From the NCBI RefSeq assembly GCF_030272615.1, contig NC_081411.1, positions 825,274,397-825,338,396 on the forward strand: a stretch of 64,000 nt of DNA, read 5' to 3'. A program made the position numbers and the translations under genes. The notes beneath the pieces were generated by a model. The model saw nothing but the letters and a program-made list of their open reading frames with translations. It ran no database searches and was not told the origin of the DNA. The DNA is from Cryptomeria japonica. Taxonomy: Eukaryota > Streptophyta > Pinopsida > Cupressales > Cupressaceae. Positions within the stretch are counted from its first letter, which is position 1, and each line of letters starts with the position of its first letter. This document shows, one piece after another, positions 22,675 to 34,954 of the stretch.

Positions 22675-23832
22675 CTTTTTTCTTGTGAGTATCCCTGCAT
22701 CTTTATCTCCTATGATCTACTTCAGATCATGATGTAGTTTCACATATCTAGGAACAACTCTAGCTAGTTCTACTTGCTTTTCATCATCTTCTTCTTCTCC
22801 ATCTTCTTCTTCACCTACTGCAGCTTCTACTAGTACAAGACCACTGAGGTCTTTGCTTGTTTCTTTCTTAACCAGTTCCCAAAAGTTTACACCCGGTTCA
22901 TCTTCCACTTGTTTGCTGTAGGTTTCCTCAAGTTTCTCAGGGGATTCATCAACCCTGGCATTAATACTCTCAACAATTTTCTGAGTCCTATTGTTGTATC
23001 ACTTGAGAGATTTGCTTTTAGTGGAATATCCTAGAAATATTCCTTCATCACATTTAGCATCAAACTTGCTCAGATGCTCACTTCTCTTGATATAACACTT
23101 ACTGCCAAATACTTTAAAATAACTTAAAGTGGGAGTCTACCTGGTCCAGTACTCATAAGGGGTTTTATCTTTATCATTCTTGATGAGTACCCGGTTCATA
23201 GTATAGACTACAGTGCTCACTGCTTCTCTTCAAAAAGTGTGAGAAACCTTTTCTTGGATCAGCATTATTCTGGCCACTTCAACTATAGTCCTTTTATTCC
23301 TTTGTTCTATGCCATTCTATTGTGGTGTCCTTGGGGTCGACAATTGCCTCTTGATACCATTCTCTTCATAGTACTTATTGAATTCATTAGAAGTGAATTC
23401 ACCTGCTTGATTAGTTCTTAGGAATTTTATCCTTTGACCACTTTCCTTCTCTACCAATTCTCTAAAGGCTTTTAACTTTCCAAATGCCTCAGACTTGTCT
23501 TTCAAGAATGTGACCCACATCATTCTTGAGTAGTCATCAGCAAGAATCATGAAATACCTATCTCCCTGAATACTTCTAGTTTTAATTGGACCACACAGAT
23601 TGGTGTGCACAAGATCAAGTAAGTTCTCTACTGAAAAAGACTTACCTTTGAAAGTTGAGGAAGACATCTTCCCAGGTTGACATTCTCTGCATAAAGAATT
23701 CTTTGGTTTGTTCAGCAAAGGCAATCCTCTTACTGCCTTGATCTTACTGGATTTTACAATATTGTCAAAGTTTATATGACAAAGTCTCCTATGCCATATC
23801 CAACTATCATCAAACTTTTCCATTAGACACAA
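22675..23832 (-). pseudogene. Copia C integrase and acidic linker
   Basis: The open piece 23317-23832 holds the zinc-binding WIWHRRLCHINFD and CRECQPGK, then the core with ETRSIQGDRYFMI-type and LADDYSRMMWV motifs, and LRTNQAGEFTSNEF, where the usual DQGGEF Asp has become Asn. Integrase continues to about 22985 (FKVFGSK, LGYSTKSKSLK) with several stops. An acidic linker (EEEDGEEEDDEKQ) then leads to RT. Confidence 0.85.
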
Positions 23833-25185
23833 GTTACCTCTGGTCTACTTACCGGTTGCAATAAGTTACCTTTGGTCAACTAAAACAAGTTACTTCTGGT
23901 CTGCTTACCTCATGGCAATAAGTTGTCCTTTTTCATTTAGCTGAGCAACAGTCAAAAGGTTGTGCTTAAGACCTTCTACCCAGTAGACATTATCCACACT
24001 GCTCTTTCCATTCAGTGAGATGGATCTTTTACCTTTCACCAAGCATGGTGCATCATTGTAAAACTAGACAACACCTCCATCATATTCTTCTGGAGACAAA
24101 AAATTTCTCCGGTCACCAGTCATGTGGTGAGATCACCCACTATCAATAATCCACTCATTAGAGTTATCAATGCGAGAGACAAGGGCTTTCTTGTCAGACA
24201 CTTCTTCCTTTATAGCTACAAACACTATGTCCTCATTCTCTTCATCCTCAAGTTCTTCATAAGTAACACCTTCATCCATTGCAAGACAATTTCTTCTACT
24301 TCCTCCTTTATACTATCTAAACCTCTCTATTTTATCCTTATTGTCATTGTCAAGAAAATTATCAACTATATGTCCTATCTTAATGCAGGAAAAACATTTT
24401 AAAGAAAGCTTACCTCTGTATTTTCCGGTGCCTTTTGGAAGTCTCTTGGCAAGAAGAGCTTCAAACTCCATCAAAATCTCTTCATCATCCATACCTCTGC
24501 ATTACATGGATTCATAACTGGTACTTACTTCTTTTCCTTTTCTGGTTGGTGCAGCAAATGCTCTAAAGGCTAACTCGGTCATCTAAACACTACCATTATA
24601 GCTATTCAACTCATACGTAGTAAACTTTGCAATGATAGAGTCTAAGGATACCTTAGTTTTGTCGATAGACCTTAGCTTCTGAATAGTAGCAACTTTGATT
24701 GCATAGACCAGTAGCAATAATCTCAAAACTTTACTGACAATGGTGGCATCATCAATTGCTCCACCAGTGCTCTTGATATCTCCAACCATAGTCTTGATCC
24801 TTATGCCATGTTTTTGAATGGTCTCCCCTTCAACCATCCTCATGCCTTCAAATTTTCCTCTAAGGCTCTCTTCCTTAGCTTGCTTGACATGCTCAGCATC
24901 ACCATAAATGGTTTCCAATGTGTCCCATACATCCTTAGGATTATACTTATCTTGTACATCAATGAACTCAATATCCGATAGGCTACTAATAAGGGCTTCC
25001 ATGACTTGCCCATTTTATTGAATCTCTCTTTTCTGATCATTGGTTAGAGTGCCAGTGGGGATTACATAGGCATTCTCAACATAGCTCCAGTGTTGAGCAC
25101 CCAAACTCTTGATATAAATCTTCATTCTATCCTTCCATATTTTGAAGTTATCTCTATTGAAATTAGGACCTTCCCTCTTCATCAT
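23833..25185 (-). pseudogene. Copia C gag and protease
   Basis: Gag begins at the MMKREGP ATG at 25185. The capsid reads SSLSDIEFIDVQDKYNPKDV, LRGKFEGMRMVEGETIQ and VSKVLRLLLLVYAI. The zinc knuckle near 24390 is CFSCIKIGHIVDNF, in which the last Cys is Phe. The protease near 24140 reads WIIDSG*SHHMTG, where TGA replaces the Cys codon. At least five in-frame stops lie between 25185 and 23833. Confidence 0.85.
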
Positions 25186-25242
25186 TAAAGCATGATCTTT
25201 TACCTCAAGCGGTTAAGCTTATATCATCGAGGACCTGGAGCT

Positions 25243-25256
25243 TCTCTGATACCAAT
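25243..25256 (-). promoter_or_regulatory. Copia C primer-binding site
   Basis: The minus strand gives ATTGGTATCAGAG next to the LTR, the initiator-Met tRNA match. The leader AGCTTAACCGCTTGAGG follows, at about 25207-25223. Confidence 0.85.
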
Positions 25257-26693
25257 TGATGAATAATGATGAACAACAAATACCCTAACTGGTACTAAGA
25301 GGGGGTGGGGGTGAATCAATACATACAAAAACTTCTCAACAACTTATCAAGTTAAAATAATGCTAACCGGTTGTCTTCAACACTGAACTTAACCATGGCA
25401 ATACCAGTTAAACACAGTAAGACTTCAAACATTTAAACCAGTAAAATTGAATACTTCAAATAACATTCAACACTTGATAACTAATTCACTAGTATACTCA
25501 TGCATGTGTTGTATCAGTAATACCATAACCATTAGCTTTGCATGCATCTTCTCCTAAACAAAGAATACTCAATCATCAAATGAAAAATGCACAACTTATG
25601 ACACACAATTTTTTCATGTGGAAACCCAAATGGGAAAAACCACAGTTGGGATGAATACCCACAAGCTTGTTTTTGAACTCTTTTGAAGCTCACTCTGTTA
25701 GGATCCTAGTATGGTTAAAGAATTTACAATAAGGTTCTGTTAGGAACTAATCCTATTAAAGATCACCCAGTTAAGGAATGTTTATATACCCTGTTAAAGG
25801 TTGAAACCCTATTAAAGGTTACCTTGCTAGAGGATTTGAAGAACTCAATGATCTTGAGTCATTTGGTTAGAGGATTCACAATAAGTCTTTTGAAGCTACC
25901 CGATAAAGGGATTTTCCAACTGTTGAAATGGTTAGAAGACAACAGGTAAAGCTTTGATCTGATAACAACACTACATGCTAAGGCATATCCTTTTCAGCTC
26001 CTCTACTCTGCAATCACACTCTGTATTTTTCCACTCACTGGTCTGGCAAGTATCTCATCACTCGATAATAAACACAACATTTGCCAACACAAACAATAAC
26101 AACCATCATCAATCTTATAGACAACAATTAGGTCGGTAGCATAAACCCTAAACCCTAAACATTTTAGGTTTACAATTACAAGCGGTCCAATCCTGAATGT
26201 TCAGTTACTTTGCATTGAATAAAACAATCTCAAATAGATCACAAGTCATTATGCATTGTCCATTCTTTACCACACATGGAAATCAGTAACCCAACACGCT
26301 TTCTTCACATACCACTAAGAAGAATGTTCGTTCCCGAGGTAGACATTTAATGCAATCAATCTTCACATGCAAGATCCTCAAGGAAATCCTTCACCTACAC
26401 AAAACTGACGTGGCATCTTGATCTCATCCTTATCTCTTAGCTAACTCTTCACAAAATGTCACTAGTTGCATTGCACAAAATAGATTGTCAAACCGGAAAC
26501 CCTAGAGTTGAGACTACCAACCAGTAGTCACACTTAGTGAAACCCTAACACAGGTTCACTTCATCCCTTCATACTGATTCTCCTACTTGAACATCAATAA
26601 CAACTTCTTCCAATCTTCATACCAGTTCACCTGTACTTATTGACATAAATGACAACATACATTATCATCATACCAGTTCATCATATGCCAACA
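25257..26693 (-). repeat. Copia C 5' LTR (1437 bp)
   Basis: TGATGAATAATG...TATGCCAACA on the plus strand. Partner of the split LTR at 18050-21706 and the same family as the B LTR at 43063-44433. Contains the telomere-like CCCTAAACCCTAAAC at 26148-26160. Confidence 0.92.
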
Positions 26694-27486
26694 TTCTCTT
26701 GTACAATGGGTCATTCTCAGAAGTAGAGCATGGTCTCTTAGAGTGAGATGATGCCACTTTTCTTTTATGTGGGGTGATTATTCTAAGAATCGGAGGACGG
26801 TCTCTTAGAGAAACATATCACACCTTTCTTAACACTTTTACTATACATTCTATATAGGTTGTAGCATACTCGAGCATAGACTTCTATGAGGCACTTCGAA
26901 CCTCACTTGCACACATGCACAAGGTTGAGTAAAACTAATGGTTTTCTCACTCTCTCTCTTTACATGGATCACCTAGAAAAGATCTAGGGGTGAGATTTTC
27001 CATGTCCTTCTCTCCATGGATCACCAATTTTTTAGAGGCGAGATGTCCATGGTTTCTTTCTTCTTTTCTTTTCTCTTCATGGATCACCAAAGTGTGTATT
27101 CATATTCTCTCTCTTCTTCCTCTCATGAACTCATAGTTTTACTATTGATAGTTCATGCATGATGTGAGCTTTGCTATTTTATGTGGTCGCTCATGTCTTG
27201 ATTAGTTGTTGAGACATCTGAGCTTGAGATCTCTTCGACTAGCTAGTTTGTCATCTTGTGTCTTGTTCTTGTCGTGTGTCTTTTTGTGCTTTATCTTTCT
27301 TTTGTGTGCTATTGTATATGTCAACACAAGTTAAGACCTAAAGATTGGTGCCTTTTTGCTCGTCAATATTAGTGGTGTCTTATACTCCTTGTGGTCTTGC
27401 TCTATATCTCTCATCTTCATCTCTCTTTTTTCTACTTTTCCAGAAGTAGTAGCGTAAGCCATACTCTGGCTAAAGTGGGGGCTAAA
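26694..27486 (+). mobile_element. Element K, right internal fragment
   Basis: Continues K after copia C. It starts with the rest of the ~66-bp repeat array, then GATCACCTAGAAAAGATCTAGGGGTGAG and further GGATCACC units that match Tat-2 33779-33910 reversed, and ends in the polypurine tract. Non-coding; short open frames here look fortuitous. Confidence 0.7.
27472..27486 (+). promoter_or_regulatory. Element K polypurine tract
   Basis: AAAGTGGGGGCTAAA immediately precedes TGTAGTG. The identical tract lies on the minus strand next to the Tat-2 3' LTR (33267-33281), which ties K to the Tat family. Confidence 0.8.
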
Positions 27487-29950
27487 TGTAGTGTCATAAA
27501 AATGCGACCCTTGAAATTTTAACCACATTTGGGGTCCTCACCTTGGCAACGACATCTCCTTCCTTAACCTAGACCTATTTCTGCATTTCTAACCCTTCTC
27601 TCTTCCTCCTTTATGTCTTGTGTCTGCTTTAGACCCTGTCCGGGCCCCAAAATAGGGCAAGAAAAGGGTGTGGTGCCCCTTTCCCTCCTAGGAAAAAGTC
27701 ATGACATCCCTGTGTGTGTGAAAAATGAACCTATATCTGTATCTGAATACACAACACTTCAATTAAGTCATTAGATGTATGGTTAGTAAATGAATAATCA
27801 ATGAACAATAAACCATTACAAAGCAACCCATTGCCTTCTAGTAGATGCGAGTTTAGATTTCTCTCAGATTTCTAAGCTATCCAGTGACTAGAAAACACCT
27901 AAACGAAGGATTTTTAAATCTATAAGAGCATGAATTCAAGCTAGATGGATGCAAGATTTAAGCTAGATGAATAAAATATATGCAAGATTAATCTATCATG
28001 ATTTAAGAAATATTAAGCTAAATGATTTAAGCAATATGAAATAATTAATATGCAATATCTCAATGAAAATTCTCAATGAACCTAGAGCAAAAACAACATA
28101 ATAACAATATATTCTCTGAGATTTTTGAATGAGAGATGAGAGCCTGAATTTATAGAAAATTGAGAAAGAAACCAATGGTTGAGATCAAAAGATGATGAGC
28201 GGTCGAGATTTTCCAAGAGGAAGCACAATCTAGGTGAATTGATGTGATTGGATGCCTTTCTTAGTTCTAAAGGAAATTGAACTAAAACTAAGATAAAATC
28301 AAGAAAAACTGATTTATTCTCTATTTCATTCAATTTTAATATTTAATTGTTTTAATTGCTTTCTTTGAGATTATTCATCAATTTTTAATTTGTTTTTCAA
28401 GATTATCTCCAATTGATTTCTTTTCTCAAATTTTTAATTATTTTTTGGTCAATTAATTCCTTTTTTGATTTATTTCCATTTTTGAAGATTTGTGCTCATA
28501 ATTTCCAATTCCTCTTTCTTGATTTGTTTCCTTTTTTTGAAGATTTGTGCTCATAATTTCCAATTCCTCTTTCTTGATTTGTTTCCTTTTTTGAATATTT
28601 ATGACAATTTTTTATTTATTTTTCAAATTGATTACTCTTTTTGTGATAAATCTCTTTTATAAATTAATTCCCTTTTTTGATGATTTAATGGCAAATTGAT
28701 TTATTTAATTAAATATGCAAAAGATATTTAATTAAAATAAATAAGATAAATGTTTAAAATGATTTACTTGGAATGATTTAATAAATTAAATAAATATTTA
28801 ATTAATATTGGTTAATTAATTTGCCATGTGAGATTTGATGATTAACGAAATTAATTGTGTGCTCAAGATTTATTTAATTGCCTTTGGTTAGGACCTTGGT
28901 GACGTTGTCCAGATTAGGTGCTCATGGTTTAGATGACCATTTTTAGGGTATTATAGTCCCTATCCCCCTAGGATAGGGGCGTGGTGCCCATGTCCCCACC
29001 TCTTAGGGTGGCCCTATGTTTGGTATGCCCGATCTCCTATGCATTTCTTATCTTCGAGGTTTTCAATTCCTCTTTGTTGGCCTTCGGTGGTTGAAAATGT
29101 ATCCTTGAGGCATGTATAAAAAGGAATTCAATACCCTCATTCATGGATAGATGAAAAAATAAAAGGGTAGATAGAGAGCATAAGGAGAAGATACAAGATT
29201 TCAAGGTCATCATCAAGCATTCAAGTCTTCTTCATTCATCCATTGGAGCAACATTACAACATTCATTTGCAAGCATGTGTGTGTGTTAGGGTTTTGTCAT
29301 GTTACATGAAATTTCACATAACATGTGTGGTTACATTCAAGAAGCAAAGCAATCATCATCAACAAGTTGCAGATCTACAAGGTATACATCTCCATTGTTT
29401 ACATTCAAGAATTTGCTATTACTTTCTTTCAAGATTGATTCCTCAAATAGGGTTTGACTGAGGCAAACCCCTATCCACAACCCCCATTTCTTCTATTTTT
29501 TGTATGTAGGTTGCAAGTGCGCAATAATTATTGCAAGTTTGGGCTTCATTTATAGAGACGAAAGAACCCTTTTTGTTTCGCGAATTTTGTGGTGGACCAT
29601 ATACTTTCTCGCCATGATCCCGATGACTTTTCTCCAATTTTTCAAGGTAAATCCACATCAATCTAATTATCTCAGATCCGATGTTACTGCGAGATCCTAA
29701 ACTGGTAGCAACTCATTTCACTCATTTCCTCTCTCTTTTCCACATAGTCAACAAGTCAATTTCCTCGTTTACAAAAGAGGGCAAATCACACTTCAACCAC
29801 TTGCAATCCACTCATAATCCATATCCTTATTTCCTTAGGGTTTGGATCTTGTGGATTCAACCCCTCTTTTGAATGTAAAGTTCTTCCCAAGTGATAATCA
29901 TCCTAGTGGCTTCCTTTCTCTCTCCTAGGTAGGGAGTCACTAGGATCCAA
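27487..29950 (+). repeat. Element K 3' LTR (right end uncertain)
   Basis: Starts TGTAGTGTCATAAAAATGCG right after the PPT. AT-rich in the middle, with a 55-bp tandem duplication at 28484-28592, and a TATA-like GTATAAAAAGG near 29115 followed by a presumed transcribed part. I could not find a second copy or a target duplication, so the right end is a guess somewhere between 29880 and 30000. Confidence 0.55.
28484..28592. repeat. 55-bp tandem duplication in K LTR
   Basis: Two near-identical units beginning GAAGATTTGTGCTCATAAT, at 28484 and 28539, with a partial third at 28593. The surroundings are T-rich. Confidence 0.8.
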
Positions 29951-30251
29951 TTTTCCACTTTATAGCCACAAACAAAATGTACAATGTTACTTAAATTCGG
30001 CAACCTAGATCAATAATATCATATATCATCCACTCAAGGAGATAGAGAGGAACCAAACACATAACAACACATCCTTCTAATTAGATTCCAATGAACCGTA
30101 CATGCTAACACATCCTCTAAAGTCAACATCAACTAAAGCTTGTCGATAAACAATAAAGCTCATTTCCTGGATAGACCAAAAAAATCCTCCAATGCAAAAT
30201 ACATACTATGGATGTACACATGCCATGGTGAGAATATAGAAATATCTAAAT
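29951..30251. other. Unassigned stretch between K and copia A
   Basis: About 300 bases without an open frame, repeat or motif that I recognise. It may be the target DNA into which A inserted or the end of the K LTR. Confidence 0.4.
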
Positions 30252-31435
30252 TGTTGGCCATATGGAGGAATTGATTATGTGTTGCATTGATGTTTTTTCA
30301 TTGATGTCAACACTAGCTATTTTGGCTAGTTTACCAGTATCCTTTTGATCTTGGTAGGTTGTTTGGTTTTTGGTTGGTTATATCATGATGATATGGTATG
30401 TTTTGGCTTATGGAATTGGCTTAGATCTACTATTCATACTACTCAGATACATGTTCAGCCAATTGGTTTTGATTTGGTGATCGGATGCTATCATCTATGC
30501 TGGTAAGCTTGGTTTGTTTATTTGGTGAGGGTTTCATCAGCACAACTTTCTTCAAGGTCTTTTGATATTATGAATAAGTGGTGTTGGTGCAGCTTCTAGT
30601 ATGGATTTAGGATGCTGATGGTGATCATGTTTGAGATTTTGTTGATTAGGATCATTGCTTTAGAGTGTGTGGACCTAAATTGGGTCTGGGTCTATCTAGG
30701 TTATAAACCGGCTTAATGTAACGTGTTGTTTGGACTTCTCGATGTGTTTATGGGATGTCTTATGGGTTGGATATTTTTTTTGGTCTCAGGCTGACATGTT
30801 TTATAATTATTTAATTTTTTATTATTTGGTGGCCAACTTTATTGTTTGTGGTTGAGGGTTTGTATATATGTTGTAAGATCTCATTGTAGATTGTATGTAT
30901 GGATATGGGAAAGGTATGTGAGCGAATAATGTAATAATCATTCATGCAAAGGATTTGGTCAATCATTGATGATCGATTTAGGTTTATGCAAGAGGATTAG
31001 GTCCTTAGGTATTGAGCTTAACTAGAACTGTACTCAGGCATAGGAGATGTTATCATTGCAGTTCATTCTCTCTTTTGGATTGTAGTCTAGATTTTTATTT
31101 TGTAATGAGCAGTGTGCTCTAGGTTGTTGGCCTTCCTACTAGTGAAAGCCCCTCAATTGTTAATCACATACTTATTGCAGAAGTATTATCTGACTGTGGG
31201 TAGGATTCCCATCGTGGTTTTCCCTTTATTGGTTTTTCCACGTACAAATCTTGGTGTCATGTGGATGGTATTTATTCTCTAATTGTTGTTTATGCTTAAT
31301 TGGTTTATGCATTCCAGTATTGATCTTTTGGGTTCCAATATTAAAGTTTTAATTGTTTAAGGTTTTCATAATCTGGTGATAGCTGATTCACCCCCCCTCT
31401 ATTAGTTGTCTTCTAGTTATTTGAATAGTCTAACA
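30252..31435 (+). repeat. Copia A 5' LTR (1184 bp)
   Basis: TGTTGGCCATATGG...TAGTCTAACA. Contains TTTCATTGATGTCAAC near the start, CGTGGTTTTCCC and TTTTTCCACGTAC near 31220, TGGTGTCATGTGG, and GCTGATTCACCCCCCCTCT near the end. Confidence 0.88.
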
Positions 31436-31436
31436 A

Positions 31437-31449
31437 TTGGTATCAGATC
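31437..31449 (+). promoter_or_regulatory. Copia A primer-binding site
   Basis: TTGGTATCAGATC directly after the LTR, an initiator-Met tRNA type. The leader AGCTTAACCACTTGAGG follows at 31468-31484. Confidence 0.85.
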
Positions 31450-31492
31450 TCTAGTCCTCTCTACAGAAGCTTAACCACTTGAGGAAGATCCT

Positions 31493-31692
31493 ATGATGAC
31501 TAATAGTTCAAGTTCATCTACTCCATCTGCTGCTATCTTTTGGAGATAAATTCTTAGGCTTGATGGAAAAACTTACAGAGTATGGAAGATTCAGATGGAG
31601 ACTCATTTGAGATGTTTTGGAAGGGAAATTTGGGAAATCATAGAGAATAGTGTAACTCCTATTAATTTGGTATCTAGAAATCATCCTCTAAC
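31493..31692 (+). pseudogene. Copia A gag, first piece
   Basis: Starts ATGATGACT at 31493. A TAA at 31547 comes after 18 codons, then the frame continues as LDGKTYRVWKIQMETHLRCF, the N-terminus of the copia capsid, where F has the same METHLRC block. It ends at the Tat-2 target site CTAAC (31688-31692) and resumes at 39798. Confidence 0.8.
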
Positions 31693-33266
31693 TGTGTGGG
31701 AGAAAAAGTGACACTAAGCAAACATGCCCTAATCTCACTTTCAACCACACACTTGTGGAATATGAAAGAGCCTAGAGGTATCACACAATTGGCTACTTCT
31801 TCTTGTGAAAGAGAGAGCCACGGGCTACCTATTAGGATTTCTATTCCTTTGTTGTAATTGAAAGATAAAATGATGCAAGTTCAATTCCTAACCCCAAAAT
31901 GCAAGTATGAACTAATGACAATATTGCAGAATTGAACTTAAACAATGGAAAGCTATAAATACAGGGACAAGACAAGAATACAAATGCATACCCGGAGTTA
32001 AAATCTGACTGAAAATGTTCGGGATGGGGGCGCGAGCGTCACTGTCCTGATTCTGCCCCTGAAACTGCTCCAGAAACTGCTATTTTGCAAAGCTGTCAAA
32101 AGGACTAGGGCGCCCAGCGCCCCTGTCCTGGTCTTTTGCTCTAAGATTTGGTGTGAAGTTCGGTCTCCGTCTGCTTCTTCCGGATCTGTAACTTGCGGCG
32201 TCGTCCGGATTCTGAAACCTGCACTTATATCTGAAAAGGTGTGGTGGGTGGCTATATAGGGTTTTGCCTTAGTCAAACCCCCGCTTCGGTGATTTCCACC
32301 TCCACGAATAGCCAAGTTGTTTTGTAAAATGTATTGTGTGTGCAGACCTAGTGTGTGTGCAAGGTCCTTAAATGCAAGAAAGCAAACTAGAGCAACCTAG
32401 AAAGTAAACCCTAATTGCTTGTAAATGATAACGTAAATGCTCTAAATCAAGATGCAAAGTGATCTAAAGCATGAATAAAGAATATATTGAAGCTTATGCA
32501 AAGACATGAAAACAACATGAAATCATACCCAACCCTTAAGGGAGGAGTACAAGCCAATCTTCAGTCGGTAATCTCCTATTGTTCTTCAATGTCTCCCAAG
32601 CCCTAAATGAATGAAATTGATGAATGCTTGATGGATGGATGTTGAATGTTATTGAAGTCTTCAAAGATCTGCTCTTTCGCTACATATGAGGTTCCTGAAA
32701 ACCAAAATCGGATCCTTTCAAATGAAGAAAGAGAGCTTTTATATATGAAACCCTAGGTCTTAATTTCAACTTTTGGGTGACCTAGAGATTGAATATCCCG
32801 CCAATTTCTTGGGGTTAAGCTTTATTTTATGATTGGATCGCGCTCCTAAAATTTTGGGAAAAATGTCCGGGACCATGTTGCACTCCGGGTGCCATGGTCC
32901 CGACAACTTTTCACCAAATTTTCAGGACTGTCGGATATGATGATTTTAGAGAGAATCCCGAAGTTACAGGTGATTTCGAGATGTTTTGACCCCCGAAATC
33001 AAGCCCCCAAGTTCAAAATAGGACCTAATTAGGGTTTTTGATTAAATGATGTATTGGAGGAATAAAATGAAAAGGGCACACTTTAATGAAAGGGCCCAAC
33101 TTTATGATGTAGGAAATGATAAAATAGGACCTTAGACCTAATTAATTTAATTAATTAAGTGCTAAAGGGGAAATGCAATGCAAAATGCAAAATGCGCCAA
33201 GGCGGGTGCTAAACTAGGTGTGAAATTGTACCACCCTAGCAAGTGCGTACAATTTACGACGCTACA
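31693..33266 (-). repeat. Tat-2 3' LTR (1574 bp)
   Basis: TGTGTGGGAG...GCTACA. About 52 bp shorter than its partner because of fewer units in the GC-rich minisatellite near 32100-32140. Confidence 0.93.
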
Positions 33267-33281
33267 TTTAGCCCCCACTTT
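33267..33281 (-). promoter_or_regulatory. Tat-2 polypurine tract
   Basis: The minus strand AAAGTGGGGGCTAAA abuts the 3' LTR (TGTAGC). Identical to that of K. Confidence 0.85.
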
Positions 33282-34954
33282 AGCGGTCATATGAACACTA
33301 CGTGCATATGCAAGCTAAATTACAGAAAAGTAAACATTATTTGAAAAAGGATATATCCATAAGTCTGTCGAACGAAGCCGCCAGCAGTATCTGCAGTACA
33401 CAGTTAGGAACCGCACCCTACAAAACACACGTTAGATCACAAAATCACCTAATGCTTACTAAGGAAGGTGATGAAAATTCGAGGGTAGCTATATGCCCCC
33501 CCCTGTTTCGGCTTGCTAATTTTAGTGAGTTGAAACAGGGTATCATGTTTACCACTTTGAATTGTTAAAGAATATTGATGACAAATGCTCACAAGAAGAT
33601 TTGATATGAGATCAAAAACTAATGGAGAATCATTTGGTAAGAAAGAGGACCAAATCTCAATTCCAACACAACAAAGAGTGTGAGGATTTGAGAGTTCTCT
33701 AACACAAGATGAAGGATGTAAATGGAAACAAAATGCAAAGAGAAGAAAAGAAAGGAAAAAAACATGAATACACACATTGGTGATCCATGAGAAGAATAGT
33801 GAGAGAGAAAACATGGACTTCTCACCCCTAGATCTTGTCTAGGTGATCCATGGGAAAAAGGACATGGAAAACTAGCCCCTAGAGTCTGTCCAGGTGATCC
33901 ATGTAAGGGAGGAGAGTGAGAAAGTCTAGCCTTATGCCGCTAGTTCCACTCAACCTCGTGCATGTGTGTGTAATTGAGGTTAGAAGCACCTCCTAGCAGT
34001 CTATGCTCGAGTATGCTACAACCTGTATATGTATAGTACAAAAGCGTGACATCTCGCTCTAAGAGTCTGTGCTCTGGTTCCGAGAATAATCACCTTGCAT
34101 AAAAGGAAAAATGGAGACATCTCACTCTAAGAGTCTGTGCTCTAGTTCCGATAATAATCCATTTCTCAAAAAGGTGTAATGTTTATGTCATAAGAAAATT
34201 AGAACAAGGATACCTACCTTCATCACAAAAGAAGATACCCCAAAAATGCAACAATGTCATAGATCCAAGCAAGAGAGTTTTGCACTCTTTAAGCAAGGAT
34301 AAGATAGTTGAGAAGGGATATCTTGTAGTATGTGTAAAGGAGATCCTTAGAGGAGAAGAGATCTTTGTACAAAAGACACCTATCCCTAAGAGAAATTATC
34401 TTAGACAAATATAACATCTTCTAGAATAAGACAAAGAAGAGAATAAGAATGCAATACTTCCTTCTTTTGCGAAGTGAAAGTGATTCTTAATGAAGGATGA
34501 CGCTCTTTTTAACCCAATTGGGAGAGTGAATTCATTATGGATGTATTTTACCAAGTGCAAAAGAGGTTGTAGTCAAGGACTTACACCTCTTGTAAGAGAG
34601 AATCCTTGAACCAACAACAACACATGCATACAAGGCATAACATCAAGTAATAAAGTCCACACCATCCACAAAATAGGAAAAAGTGGATCCAAAAAATAAG
34701 GAAAGATCATTGCCTCCCAAGGATAAGGACAATGAGAAGGACTTACACAATCTTCTAGGGAGAGATTTGGACATAAGCAAAAGAAGAGATGTATGAAATC
34801 GCTCTTGTCCCCATAGGAACAAGAAATTTAGGCTATTATGTTGCTTCAAAAAATATGATTGCACTTGAAATTGTACCATCATGAATGACAATGAGCCCCC
34901 AGTAAATGAGCTACCAATGTCACATAATGATGAGCAACATAATAGCCATTAATG
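33282..34954 (-). other. Tat-2 3' non-coding region with short tandem repeats
   Basis: No convincing coding. GGTGATCCATG units with CTAG-CCCCTAGA start at 33779, 33842 and 33893. Two copies of GACATCTC(G/A)CTCTAAGAG lie at 34048 and 34116 (68 bp apart). The same units occur in K. Open frames on either strand here are short and not conserved. Repeats between pol and the 3' LTR are a known habit of Tat elements. Confidence 0.75.

Larger units (their letters stand above)
18050..26693 (-). mobile_element. Copia C: complete-ended Ty1/copia element with TSD TTCTC
   Basis: Two LTRs (18050-21706, which contains solo LTR J, and 25257-26693) flank decayed gag, protease, integrase and RT. TTCTC at 18045-18049 is repeated at 26694-26698, giving a clean 5-bp target duplication inside element K. 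It is the same family as B (43063 onward). RNase H is absent although the polypurine tract and 3' LTR are present. Multiple stops mean it is inactive. Confidence 0.92.

Noticed and set aside
33302-33825. Frames on both strands in the Tat-2 3' region
   Set aside because: Overlapping short frames in the non-coding zone between the PPT and the long ORF, not seen in K at the equivalent place.
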